From Flavobacteriales bacterium UBA6051 (GTDB taxonomy: Bacteria; Bacteroidota; Bacteroidia; Flavobacteriales_D; Crocinitomicaceae), in contig DIYP01000007.1 in assembly GCA_002427735.1 (NCBI GenBank), forward strand, positions 1 through 64,000: a stretch of 64,000 nt of DNA, written 5' to 3'. Both the position numbers and the translations under genes were made by a program. Positions within the stretch are counted from its first letter, which is position 1; every line of letters starts with the position of its first letter. The notes below the pieces were generated by a model. That model had not been told where the DNA came from. It was given only the letters and a program-made list of their open reading frames with translations, and ran no database searches. Positions 36,994 to 45,246 of the stretch are shown here, piece by piece.

Positions 36994-38061
36994 GTGAGAA
37001 TCTGCTGCACTTTCATACTGCTGTTCATAGGTGTTACGGTTTTCGGGCAGAAGTTCGAGGATGGTTGGTTAGAAGCGCGTGGCAAAATGGGCTTTCTTGC
37101 AGCTCATCGCAGCATAATGGGGCACTTACCGACGGATCATGCATTTGCTGCAGAAGTATCTTATTTAATCCAAACGAAGAATAGAAAAAATTGGCACGAA
37201 GCTTATAATCATCCGATTTACGGTGTCACTGCCTTCGCTGGGAGCGTTGGTAATAACGAATTGTTGGGTTATTATTTCGGAGCATATGGTTTTGTCAATT
37301 TTCCTTTTATACGGCGAGAGCACTATTTGTTATCGGGAAAGTTAGGTTGTGGATTGGCCTATGGCACCAAGTATTACGATCAAGATGCAAATATCCTGGG
37401 GATGGCGGTGAGCACTCCTGTAAATGCTCAAATCGTAATGGGACTTGAACAGCGCTTTATGTTTGGTGATCATGCCATTACCGCAGGTATCGATATGACG
37501 CATTTCTCCAATGGAGCGACAAAAGTTCCCAACCTTGGTTTAAATATTCCTTATGTTAGTTTAGGATATGGTTATCGCATACACAAGGCAGCTGATACAA
37601 GTTTTGTGCACGGTGAGTTTCAAAAATCTTGGGAGTTTGGTGCAGTGCTTATCGCTTCTCGAAAAGAGGTGTTTCCCACTGGAGGTAGAAAGTATCCAAT
37701 TTTCGGATTGAACCTCGTTGGTCGTCGTTATTTTCGACCAAAAACGGGAATGGAGTTGACGTTTGATATTATGTCCAAGCAATCAACGATGGATTTTCAT
37801 TCGGACGTACCAAAAACACAGTCAGAGATCATTCAACTAGGCATTTTTGCTGGTTATTTGTTGCCACTGGACCGGTTTCAATTAGTTACTGGTATGGGAG
37901 TTTATGTACGAGATAAATTTAAACCGGAAGACAAGTTTTATCACCGCGTGGGAATGCGATATGTCTTTGATAGCGGAATCAATATTAACCTTGTATTGAA
38001 GTCACATTGGGCAAGAGCGGACTATGTTGAGTACGGAATCGGATATACTTTTAAAAGATGA
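36994..38061 (+). CDS. Acyloxyacyl hydrolase / PagL-like lipid A deacylase
   Basis: A signal peptide is followed by an outer-membrane beta-barrel. The segment ITAGIDMTHFSNGATKVPNLGL holds the His-x-Ser-Asn motif of PagL lipid A 3-O-deacylases, with the downstream Pro-Asn and Gly-x-Asn pattern. I could not place the acidic member of the triad with confidence. At 355 residues it is much longer than classical PagL (about 150-185) but fits the Bacteroidota acyloxyacyl hydrolase group. It probably remodels lipid A in the outer membrane. The GTG start is forced by the signal peptide, since the next ATG lies inside the mature region. It overlaps the following lipoprotein gene by 4 bp. Confidence 0.8.
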   Translation: MRICCTFILLFIGVTVFGQKFEDGWLEARGKMGFLAAHRSIMGHLPTDHAFAAEVSYLIQTKNRKNWHEAYNHPIYGVTAFAGSVGNNELLGYYFGAYGFVNFPFIRREHYLLSGKLGCGLAYGTKYYDQDANILGMAVSTPVNAQIVMGLEQRFMFGDHAITAGIDMTHFSNGATKVPNLGLNIPYVSLGYGYRIHKAADTSFVHGEFQKSWEFGAVLIASRKEVFPTGGRKYPIFGLNLVGRRYFRPKTGMELTFDIMSKQSTMDFHSDVPKTQSEIIQLGIFAGYLLPLDRFQLVTGMGVYVRDKFKPEDKFYHRVGMRYVFDSGININLVLKSHWARADYVEYGIGYTFKR

Positions 38062-38795
38062 GATTGATCATACCATTAATTGTTCTTTTGCTAATTGGAT
38101 GTAAAAAATCTGAAGATAGATCCTGCATTAAATCAATTGGAGAACAAACAGAGAAGGAAGTTTCATTAGATTCCTTTGATAAGCTTTTCATGGGACCTCA
38201 TTTGAGATATGTATTAGTACAAGATACAGTTGAGAAGGTTGTCCTTAAAGGAGGTAAGAATTTGCTCAACCTTATAGAGACACGCGTAGATGAAGAGAAT
38301 AGATTAAACTTACTCAACAACAATACTTGTAATTTTCTCCGGGACTATAGTGAAGTAGTGATTGCCGAAATACACTTTAAAACCTTGACCGGTATTCGTT
38401 TCGAAGGAACACATGAAGTCGATTGTCCAGTGCCAATCAATGCGGATATTCTGACTCTTATGGTACGCGATGGAGCAGGGGAGGTTCGCTTAAATTTGAA
38501 CGTGAATCAGTTTTGGGCGAATGTGACTTATGGTTGGGGTAATTTTAAGCTATCAGGTGATGCCAATTATTTGAATCTCAATATTGATAGTAACGGATTT
38601 GGAGATACTTATGATTTAAATGTTAAAGATTCACTCCATGTGATATCAAAAACAACAGAATTGATCAAAGTTCGTCCTGATGGTTGTGTGTTGAAAGCCC
38701 AGACGCATGAGGCTGGAGATATTTGGTATGTGGGGTCACCCACTTCTATTGATTATCAGGCCTATGGTACCGGGGCTCTTATTGACAAGAACTAG
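38058..38795 (+). CDS. Lipoprotein with head GIN-type (DUF2807) domain
   Basis: The lipobox LLLIGC at residues 11-16 gives a lipid-anchored protein. The mature part follows the GIN/DUF2807 pattern of repeated short beta strands (FDKLFMGPHLRYVLVQ, IRFEGTHEVDCP, LNLNIDSNGFGD), a right-handed beta-helix of the type that follows a F..l.v...f.v.l.qg. start. The function is unknown. It overlaps the PagL-like gene by 4 bp, so the two are probably translated together. Confidence 0.8.
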   Translation: MRLIIPLIVLLLIGCKKSEDRSCIKSIGEQTEKEVSLDSFDKLFMGPHLRYVLVQDTVEKVVLKGGKNLLNLIETRVDEENRLNLLNNNTCNFLRDYSEVVIAEIHFKTLTGIRFEGTHEVDCPVPINADILTLMVRDGAGEVRLNLNVNQFWANVTYGWGNFKLSGDANYLNLNIDSNGFGDTYDLNVKDSLHVISKTTELIKVRPDGCVLKAQTHEAGDIWYVGSPTSIDYQAYGTGALIDKN

Positions 38796-38867
38796 CTTAT
38801 TGTAAGACGAAGTTTATAAGTGCGTCAAATACTCAAGGTGGTTAGAGTACCGCTTCACTTTAATTCA

Positions 38868-38875
38868 TACTTTTG
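38868..38875 (+). promoter_or_regulatory. Bacteroidota -7 box for the NqrM-like gene
   Basis: TACTTTTG fits TAnnTTTG and lies 16 bases before the ATG at 38892, which supports that start over the upstream in-frame GTG at 38820. Confidence 0.55.
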
Positions 38876-38891
38876 TACTAAATCTCGTATT

Positions 38892-39092
38892 ATGGAGTTG
38901 ATTCTTATTTCAATTGGGTTATTGGCACTCGCATTCGCAGGAATTGCGATTAAGATTTGGGCGAAAAAAGATGGAGAATTCGCTGGAACTTGTGCAAGCA
39001 ATAATCCTCTTCTTCAAGAAGAAGGAGCCGTTTGTGGTCTATGTGGAGCAAGACCAGAAGAACAGTGCAAAGGAGATGAAGCGGTAGCTTAA
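38892..39092 (+). CDS. Small Cys-rich membrane protein, NqrM-like
   Basis: Sixty-six residues: one membrane helix (about 2-22), then a short tail with C34, C48, C51 and C59 in a GTCASNNPLL...CGLCG...C pattern. The layout (helix, GTC, CxxC) resembles NqrM (DUF539), the small protein needed to mature the sodium-pumping NADH:quinone reductase by delivering iron. The nqr genes are not in this window, so the link rests on layout alone. Confidence 0.65.
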   Translation: MELILISIGLLALAFAGIAIKIWAKKDGEFAGTCASNNPLLQEEGAVCGLCGARPEEQCKGDEAVA

Positions 39093-39751
39093 ATACTTCG
39101 CTTCAGTTGCATTAAAATCTTAAAGGCGTTATCAATATCATCTGAATTTACAATACCTGTAAATTCATTAGCAGTGGAGACAACTTGTTCAATATTGATG
39201 CCTTCCCATGCTAGGTGTTTCATGATGTAATAATATACACCGTACGTTTCAGTATTTGTCTCTGGTAACTTTACAGTAATAGAAGAAAGGTTAACATTGT
39301 GTCCCTTTCTACGCTCATTGACAAAAATGCGCTCGATGTCTTCTTTATATTTGGCATTTAGAATGTACGTCGTTTCAGTAATACCTTTACACAAGGTGAA
39401 AAAGCTGTCTTTGTCGTTACTGATAAATTGAATAAGCTGACGTTGACATTCACGAAGTGTTTCCGAATTTTCGAAAGTAAAATCGATAAGGTCACTTCGT
39501 ACAAGAAAATCACCGATTCCTCCAATGACATTCTTGATTTTGAGATCCAATCGGTGGTATACGCCGGGAGTCATACGTTTGATAGCCATAACAATAGCTC
39601 CTTCCTTAATCTCTTTTCCTGTACCTTTTTCTACTTCCGGACGTATTTTACGCGCCAGTGCAGAAATATTAATCAGGTTTTCCGTCATTGCCTCTCTAAG
39701 AAATGGGCTACGGTTGATGATCTCTTCGGTTACCTTACTGATTGTACTCAT
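39089..39751 (-). CDS. ACT-domain-like protein with N-terminal helical domain, 220 aa
   Basis: The N-terminal 60 residues (SPFLREAMTENLINISALARKIRPEVEK...VMAIKRM) look like a compact helical, possibly DNA-binding domain. The C-terminal half (VNLSSITVKLPETNTETYGVYYYIMKHLAWEGINIEQVVST) has the beta-alpha-beta pattern of ACT domains such as those of aspartate kinases, which bind small ligands. It is a conserved Bacteroidota type of unknown function; a ligand-responsive regulator is inference. Its end overlaps the convergent NqrM-like gene by 4 bp. A -7 box TAACTTTG lies at 39771-39778. Confidence 0.7.
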   Translation of the reverse strand: MSTISKVTEEIINRSPFLREAMTENLINISALARKIRPEVEKGTGKEIKEGAIVMAIKRMTPGVYHRLDLKIKNVIGGIGDFLVRSDLIDFTFENSETLRECQRQLIQFISNDKDSFFTLCKGITETTYILNAKYKEDIERIFVNERRKGHNVNLSSITVKLPETNTETYGVYYYIMKHLAWEGINIEQVVSTANEFTGIVNSDDIDNAFKILMQLKRSI

Positions 39752-39770
39752 AATAATTTTACAAAGTTGC

Positions 39771-39778
39771 CAAAGTTA
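39771..39778 (-). promoter_or_regulatory. Bacteroidota -7 box for the ACT-like gene
   Basis: The minus strand reads TAACTTTG, 19 bases upstream of the ATG at 39751. Confidence 0.55.
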
Positions 39779-39828
39779 GTGAATTTAATTCAATTCATGT
39801 TAATATAATAACTTTTAGACGAAAACTA

Positions 39829-40530
39829 TTAGGAATATGATAAAATAATGTCTTCAACGAGGTCCTTTGCCTTATTTAGCTGCTCCGTTCTGGTCAAATG
39901 TGTGTTGTCTATGACGACAGCATCTTCAGTTTGTTTTAGCGGACTTATTTCACGCGTGCTGTCAATGTGATCTCTTTTCAAAAGATTTTCGCGCACTTCT
40001 ACCTCTGAAATAGTAATACCCTTTTCGGATAACTCTTTATGTCTTCTTTTGACTCTAATGTCTATACTCGCTGTAATAAACAATTTCAATTCAGCATTTG
40101 GAAAAACGACGGACCCAATGTCCCGACCATCCATAACGATCCCACCGTTTTTTCCCATTTTTCGTTGTTCAGCGACTAGTTTTTCCCGAACAGGACCTAT
40201 GGCTGAAATACTGGAAACAAGTGCCGAAATCTCTGGTTTTCTGATTTCTGATTCTACATTTTCATCATTAAGCAAAATCTCAGGGCTTTTACTTGTCTGA
40301 TTGAGCTCAAAACGAAGATCGATAGTTGGGAGTAGTTCTATGACTTTTTGCTCTTTTACTTGATCATCGATAACTGCACCATTTCTTATTACATAGAGGG
40401 TAACGGCGCGATACATTGCCCCAGAGTCTATAAAAATGTAATCAAGCTCTTTTGCCAATTGTTTTGCCAGTGTGCTTTTTCCACAAGATGAAAAACCATC
40501 AATTGCTATCGTGATCTTTTTATGGGACAT
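39829..40530 (-). CDS. cmk: (d)CMP kinase
   Basis: Phosphorylates CMP and dCMP. IAIDGFSSCGKSTLAKQLA is the P-loop (GFSSCGKS, about 11-18), FIDSGAMYRAVTLY binds the substrate, and MDGRDIGSVVFPNAELKLF is the family motif. Length 233 is typical. Its ATG lies 7 bases after a TAACTTTA box. Pairing of cmk with porQ is known in Bacteroidota (adjacent in Porphyromonas gingivalis, from memory). Here the outer-membrane barrel gene lies between them. Confidence 0.96.
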   Translation of the reverse strand: MSHKKITIAIDGFSSCGKSTLAKQLAKELDYIFIDSGAMYRAVTLYVIRNGAVIDDQVKEQKVIELLPTIDLRFELNQTSKSPEILLNDENVESEIRKPEISALVSSISAIGPVREKLVAEQRKMGKNGGIVMDGRDIGSVVFPNAELKLFITASIDIRVKRRHKELSEKGITISEVEVRENLLKRDHIDSTREISPLKQTEDAVVIDNTHLTRTEQLNKAKDLVEDIILSYS

Positions 40531-40537
40531 AATGTGG

Positions 40538-40545
40538 TAAAGTTA
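40538..40545 (-). promoter_or_regulatory. Bacteroidota -7 box for cmk
   Basis: The minus strand reads TAACTTTA, 7 bases before the cmk ATG and directly beside the T run of the upstream gene's terminator. Confidence 0.5.
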
Positions 40546-40548
40546 GCC

Positions 40549-40580
40549 AAAAAAAAAGAGCGCCCTTCCGGACGCTCTTT
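40549..40580 (-). terminator. Terminator after the outer-membrane barrel gene
   Basis: On the minus strand AAAGAGCGTCC (40580-40570) pairs with GGGCGCTCTTT (40565-40555; one G-U) around a 4-base loop and runs into a long T tract. It insulates cmk from the upstream gene. Confidence 0.9.
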
Positions 40581-40603
40581 CGAAATTTATTTTCAACCTC
40601 TTC

Positions 40604-41545
40604 TTAGAAGTGGAAAGTCATTCTCAAAGAACCAGCTGGTCCAAATACAGAGTTCAATCTGTCAGTGTCAACACCGAAAGAAGATCCGTTTTTAGTCTCA
40701 GTTGTGAAAACGTTAGTTTGCTCAGAAGCATTGTTATCCAATCCTTCAGACTCTAACATTACAGATGAAGTTCCGTTTGCTGTGAAAGCAAGACCCCATC
40801 CGAACTCACCACCGATAGCCAATCTTGGAAGTACGAAGTATTCAGCTCCGATGAATCCGCGAAGACCAATACCGAACTGAGTACCAGACTTAGATTCAGT
40901 AATACGACCAGCGTTACCGAATACGTCAGTTCCAGTGTTGTCAGCGTTACCATCACCATCAACATCCATGTTATCCGCTGGATCGATATCAACGATTCCA
41001 CCAGGACCTGGTTGGTTTTGAGTTAACGCGTTACCGTAAGTAAATGTGTTCTTAGAAGATGCAATGTTGAATCCTAATTCAGCACCGTAGAAACCTTGAA
41101 GACGTCCAAAACCTCTTCTTTTTTCTAAACCAACAAGAAGACCAATGTTCGTGTTACCTGACTTCCAAGTGTTCTCAACCATTACTGGCTCAGTGCTTGG
41201 GTAGTTAGGAACTGTGATGTCTCCTCTGTCAGCAACCATCATAGATCCACTGTTAGATCCGAATCCTAAACGGATACCAGCTCTGTACGCCATGTCATCA
41301 GCAGCAAAGTACTTACCTCTAATGATTTGGTTGTTTGTTAAATAATTCCATGTCGGAGCCGTATTCTGTGCTGTGTTACCACTGAAAAGGTTTCCAACGT
41401 AGTTCAAAAATGGATTAGCGTCAATGCTGATGGCCCAATCACCTTCTTCTGGCAAGTAAGACTCACCGTGCTTTGACTCCATTTTTTGAGCGAATGCTGC
41501 TGTTGATCCTAAGATAACTGCAACCGCTAAAATCGACTTTTTCAT
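40604..41545 (-). CDS. Outer-membrane beta-barrel protein
   Basis: A signal peptide (MKKSILAVAVILGSTAAFAQ) is followed by alternating hydrophobic/polar strands of an OmpA- or OmpW-like barrel ending in phenylalanine (LRMTFHF), the usual outer-membrane assembly signal. An acidic loop around residues 195-215 (DIDPADNMDVDGDGNADN) looks like a calcium-binding Asp-rich turn. Codon choice here is strongly skewed and A/T-tract-poor, as in highly expressed genes, so this may be an abundant porin-like protein. The specific role is unknown. The ATG at 41545 is the start; an in-frame start upstream (41572) is poor. Confidence 0.8.
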   Translation of the reverse strand: MKKSILAVAVILGSTAAFAQKMESKHGESYLPEEGDWAISIDANPFLNYVGNLFSGNTAQNTAPTWNYLTNNQIIRGKYFAADDMAYRAGIRLGFGSNSGSMMVADRGDITVPNYPSTEPVMVENTWKSGNTNIGLLVGLEKRRGFGRLQGFYGAELGFNIASSKNTFTYGNALTQNQPGPGGIVDIDPADNMDVDGDGNADNTGTDVFGNAGRITESKSGTQFGIGLRGFIGAEYFVLPRLAIGGEFGWGLAFTANGTSSVMLESEGLDNNASEQTNVFTTETKNGSSFGVDTDRLNSVFGPAGSLRMTFHF

Positions 41546-41684
41546 AAAAAAAATAATTTTTGGTTTAGTCAAATGTACTCATCTTTTGCGAAAAGGTTTC
41601 AAAAAAGAAATACACATTTGTTAGTTTATAACCAATATGAATAAAAGTCGAAATATTCAACCTAGTGTTTTCGTGGGGAATAAG

Positions 41685-42722
41685 CTATTTACGCCACTTG
41701 GAGAGGTTTGTTGATAAAGTGATCATGTTTCCATATCCGGCGGCCGAATATGCAGTGAAACCATAATCCAATCTAAACTTCGTAAAATGAAGTCCTACGC
41801 CAAATGAAAATCCTGCGATTCCAGGACGCTGTTCAAGAGCTAACTCTTTTCTTCTGTTATAATCAAAACCAATACGAAGGTCAATGTTCTTTCCTGCAAG
41901 AATCTCTAGCTGATAAGTGAAATGTCTTCCCAGTTTTTCAAACCACCCAGCACGCTGAACTGGAATGCTGTCTCCCGTTAAAGGATCAACAGTTGGTTGT
42001 GCGGTAGGATCATTATAGGTAAGGTCCCATTGATTTAAATGGTGAGCAAGAACTGTCAGGCGAAACGGAGCATGTTTCACCTTATAACTTGCAGCCAGTT
42101 GAACTTCAACCGGAAGTGGGGCACGATTCCCTTTCGTATAACCTTTAAATTGATAACCAATATTCTTGGCAAGCATTGTTACAAGGAAATCATGTTCTTC
42201 TAATCGGTAAGTCGCTGCGAAGTCAACTGAAGCTCCCAATGAACTGTAGGTCTCGAGTTGCGAATAAAGGAAATTCAAATTGGCACCAAGACTAATACGT
42301 TTATTTACTTGTTTACCAATAGCTGCTCCAGCAATCATTTCGAAAGGACTGAATGTTCCTTCAGAAACACCATTGACCGCGGTGCGCTCGAAAGTACCAT
42401 AGCTGATATACTTAATATATCCGGCCATAGTTGATTCTAGCTGTTTAACATCAAAGCCATAGCCTAACATTCCATGGTTTAATCCACCAGGAAGCAGAGA
42501 AGAGCTAAAGCTAATGTCTTTATGCATTGTTGTGTTCAGAAGCGATGGATTCGCAATCCCCATGTTAACATCATTATCGAGCACAGAAATAAAATCCCCG
42601 CCCAAACCAGCAGACCGCGCATTATATGTCAGGTCAAGAAAAGCAAAAGAATTTATTCCACCCGTTTGTCCAAAGCAAATCGAAGAAACAGTAACGAGAA
42701 TTCCTAGAAGTATTGTTTTCAT
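41685..42722 (-). CDS. porQ: Type IX secretion system protein PorQ
   Basis: An outer-membrane barrel protein of the PorV/PorQ (FadL-like) group. It carries a signal peptide and the conserved N-terminus GGINSFAFLDLTYNARSAGLGGDFISVLDNDVNMGIANPSLL, which marks PorQ. In T9SS it works with PorZ in modifying and attaching cargo at the cell surface. The presence of two T9SS cargo genes in this window fits. Length 345 is usual. The start at 42722 follows the conserved MKTILLGI signal. It lies 40 bases after the phosphoesterase gene on the same strand, so the carotenoid transcript could read into it. Confidence 0.85.
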   Translation of the reverse strand: MKTILLGILVTVSSICFGQTGGINSFAFLDLTYNARSAGLGGDFISVLDNDVNMGIANPSLLNTTMHKDISFSSSLLPGGLNHGMLGYGFDVKQLESTMAGYIKYISYGTFERTAVNGVSEGTFSPFEMIAGAAIGKQVNKRISLGANLNFLYSQLETYSSLGASVDFAATYRLEEHDFLVTMLAKNIGYQFKGYTKGNRAPLPVEVQLAASYKVKHAPFRLTVLAHHLNQWDLTYNDPTAQPTVDPLTGDSIPVQRAGWFEKLGRHFTYQLEILAGKNIDLRIGFDYNRRKELALEQRPGIAGFSFGVGLHFTKFRLDYGFTAYSAAGYGNMITLSTNLSKWRK

Positions 42723-42761
42723 TTCAATGGGATAACGCAAAGTAAACCGAAAAATTTTATT

Positions 42762-43259
42762 TCAAATTCTTTTTCCCAATTCAATCACCTCTAAATCATG
42801 AATTCTACCATTGCTTATAGCGAAACGAAGAAGCGTTTTTACTTGGTGAAATCCTTTATATCCGCACGCTCCAGGATTCATCCATAACATATCAAAGTTG
42901 GAATCCATTTTTACCAACAAAATATGTGAGTGGCCGCAAACAAATAATTGTGGACGATATTTACTGATAAGTTCGTGAGCATTACGTTGATATTTTCCAG
43001 GTTTCCCGGCAATATGAGTAATAAGAACGTCTACACCTTCGCAATTAAAGAACTCATGTTCTTTCCATTCACTTCTAATTTCAGTACCATCGATATTGCC
43101 ATAAACACCTTTCGTTGGTTTGAAGGCTTTTAATTCATCAATGACTTCAATGCTTCCTACATCGCCAGCGTGCCAAACTTCATCTACATCCTTAAAATGC
43201 TCGAATATCTTCGGGTCGAGATAACCGTGTGTGTCTGACAATAATCCTATACGTTTCAT
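42762..43259 (-). CDS. YfcE/MJ0936-type metallophosphoesterase
   Basis: A 165-residue calcineurin-like phosphoesterase. LLSDTHGYLDP (D8, H10), VWHAGDVGS, VYGNIDG, LITHIAGKPG and FVCGHSHILL supply the full set of two-metal ligands. Such enzymes cleave phosphodiesters in vitro; the substrate is unknown. Its start overlaps the stop of crtYcd (ATGA), so it is translated with the carotenoid genes. That is an unusual partner. Confidence 0.9.
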   Translation of the reverse strand: MKRIGLLSDTHGYLDPKIFEHFKDVDEVWHAGDVGSIEVIDELKAFKPTKGVYGNIDGTEIRSEWKEHEFFNCEGVDVLITHIAGKPGKYQRNAHELISKYRPQLFVCGHSHILLVKMDSNFDMLWMNPGACGYKGFHQVKTLLRFAISNGRIHDLEVIELGKRI

Positions 43260-43936
43260 AGTGCTCTCCTTTTTTGAAAGAATTCGAATACTAAAATATT
43301 GGATACAACCAGTGTGAAACTGTATAGAACATCTTCCATGGGAATAGTGAATATGCGCGGAGCAACTTTTTGTCCTTCGTTATACCATACGATGGGTTCG
43401 GTTGTTACAGATCCAGTTAAAACACCATTCATGAGTAAGAATGGAATTAGGCTGATACAGAATGCTAGTGGAACGTGGCGATATTCAGATTTTAGTAGCA
43501 TCCAAATCAAGACAAGCGAATAGCTGATCTGAACACTCAATGTGTAGTAGCCAGAATCGCCGAGCATTAATAAAGAAATGGCGTAGACTGGCAGAAGAAT
43601 TTTAAAGCCTTTATTGAATAGCTCCAGCGAATACTGGCGGAAAAAGTATTTACAGACTTCATAGATGAATGTACAAGCAAAGGGAACAACGAAAAAGAAC
43701 AATACTTCTTCTATTGGTAATCCGAATAAATAGACACCAGTTATATAGTCCGGATTAAATCCCCAAAAGCCTTGTGCTGTAAATACGGCGTCCCAGATAA
43801 GGAAAGGAATGGCGATGATAAAGCTAGCGAGTAAAGCGCTTCTCCATGCGCTGAAGTATTTTACTTTTTTATCAAAACTCAGCAAAAACGGACAAAGGAA
43901 TGTCGCGACGTCCAGCCATAAATAGGCAAATTTCAT
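43256..43936 (-). CDS. crtYcd: Lycopene beta-cyclase, CrtYcd-type membrane protein
   Basis: Two fused lycopene-cyclase domains of about 100 residues with six to seven membrane helices. DAVFTAQGFWGFNPDYITGVYLFGLPIEEVLFFFVVPFACTF contains the PxE(E/D) motif of the archaeal/fungal-type cyclase, and a second copy is seen near 180-210 (WYNEGQKVAPRIFTIPMEDVLYSF). It converts lycopene to beta-carotene. The heterodimer-type halves are fused in one chain, as in many Bacteroidota. It overlaps crtZ and the phosphoesterase gene by 4 bp each. Confidence 0.88.
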   Translation of the reverse strand: MKFAYLWLDVATFLCPFLLSFDKKVKYFSAWRSALLASFIIAIPFLIWDAVFTAQGFWGFNPDYITGVYLFGLPIEEVLFFFVVPFACTFIYEVCKYFFRQYSLELFNKGFKILLPVYAISLLMLGDSGYYTLSVQISYSLVLIWMLLKSEYRHVPLAFCISLIPFLLMNGVLTGSVTTEPIVWYNEGQKVAPRIFTIPMEDVLYSFTLVVSNILVFEFFQKRRAL

Positions 43937-44373
43937 GCTTTACGATACTTTTTTGGGACATAAAGCAATCCAAAACACTCACCATCTTCTTTTTCGCGTT
44001 TTTCATGATGCTTTCGGTGAGCACGTTTTAATCCCTCAAAATAAGGATTGTTATAGTTATCAAACCAGTTAAATCTTCGATGAATCAATACCTCATGGAA
44101 AAGAAAGTAAGTAATTCCATAGAGTGAAATACCAAAACCAATTCCGATAGATAAGATACTATCGAAAATAAACCCGAGCATGATACATTGCCAAGCTGGA
44201 ATTGCAAAAATCAGGAAAAACAGATCATTTCGCTGTAAAGTCTTACCAGTTGGTTGGTGATGGTCTCGGTGTACATTCCATAAAAAACCATGCATCATAT
44301 ATTTATGTGCCAGCCATGCCATTGCTTCCATAGCAAAAAATGCAGCAATAAAACCTATCATGAAAAACAGCAT
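43933..44373 (-). CDS. crtZ: Beta-carotene hydroxylase
   Basis: A 146-residue membrane di-iron hydroxylase of the CrtZ/fatty-acid hydroxylase superfamily. It has histidine clusters HKYMMH, HRDHH, HEVLIHRR and HRKHHEK, as required. It adds 3-hydroxyls to beta-carotene, giving zeaxanthin. No crtW ketolase is present nearby, so zeaxanthin is the likely end product, unless further genes lie elsewhere. It starts 36 bases after crtB and overlaps crtYcd by 4 bp. Confidence 0.92.
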   Translation of the reverse strand: MLFFMIGFIAAFFAMEAMAWLAHKYMMHGFLWNVHRDHHQPTGKTLQRNDLFFLIFAIPAWQCIMLGFIFDSILSIGIGFGISLYGITYFLFHEVLIHRRFNWFDNYNNPYFEGLKRAHRKHHEKREKEDGECFGLLYVPKKYRKA

Positions 44374-44409
44374 ATGCGAAGTTAAGTATACTCTCTGAGA
44401 AGTGAAAGA

Positions 44410-45246
44410 CTATAGCAGGTTTATCCTGTTTAGAATGTAGGATTTTGCAAAAAGCAATGCCTTAATGTTATTCGAAACTCGAATACGTTCATTCAGTAAG
44501 TCGGCCGTAGTTTTTCGCTTAATCCTTCGCAGTAAGGATGTGTAATAAACATAGCTAACGTACACACCGAACCTTGACGATTTGGGAAGTTGCTTGATTC
44601 CTTTGTATGCATCTTTGAATTCTGCATCGATTTCCTCTTCAATACGCTTTTTGTCTTCCGCAGTCATCTGTTCAGTATTCAAGTCTGGGAAATAAGTCCG
44701 ACCAAGTTCCTTATAATCATTCTTTAGATCTCTCAGAAAATTAATCTTTTGAAAAGCGGACCCCAATTTCATGGCGTAAGGCTTCAATCGCTGATATTCT
44801 TCTTCATTCCCAAAAACGAAAATCTTGAGACACATCAGGCCGACAACTTCCGCTGAGCCGAGTATGTATTCTTTATACGCCTGTTCATCATATTCTACAG
44901 GATTCAAATCCATTTCCATACTCTTGAAGAATTGTTCTATGAGCGCATGATCAATAGCATACTTATTTACTGTAGCCTGAAAGGCATTCAGAATAGGGTT
45001 GAGGGATATTTTTCGCTCAATGGCATCGAAAGTGGCTTTCTTGAACTCTTTGAGAAGTTCCGATTTCTCGTATTGATGAAAGGTGTCAACAATTTCATCT
45101 GCAAATCGCACCAATCCATAAATGGCGTGAACATCATTTCGAATTTTTTTGTCCAGACATTTGACTCCCGCATAAAATGAGGTACTATATGATTTGGTCA
45201 CGTTACGTGATGCCTCATAAGAGTATTTGTCAAAAATGGACTTCAT
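44410..45246 (-). CDS. crtB: Phytoene synthase
   Basis: Joins two geranylgeranyl diphosphates to make phytoene. The two aspartate-rich motifs are visible: DEIVD (residues 50-54, in YGLVRFADEIVDTF) and LRDLKNDYKE (near 170), plus GSAEVVGLMCL. The ATG at 45246 gives 278 residues and overlaps the crtI stop by 4 bp (ATGA). Longer in-frame starts inside crtI are not needed. Confidence 0.94.
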   Translation of the reverse strand: MKSIFDKYSYEASRNVTKSYSTSFYAGVKCLDKKIRNDVHAIYGLVRFADEIVDTFHQYEKSELLKEFKKATFDAIERKISLNPILNAFQATVNKYAIDHALIEQFFKSMEMDLNPVEYDEQAYKEYILGSAEVVGLMCLKIFVFGNEEEYQRLKPYAMKLGSAFQKINFLRDLKNDYKELGRTYFPDLNTEQMTAEDKKRIEEEIDAEFKDAYKGIKQLPKSSRFGVYVSYVYYTSLLRRIKRKTTADLLNERIRVSNNIKALLFAKSYILNRINLL

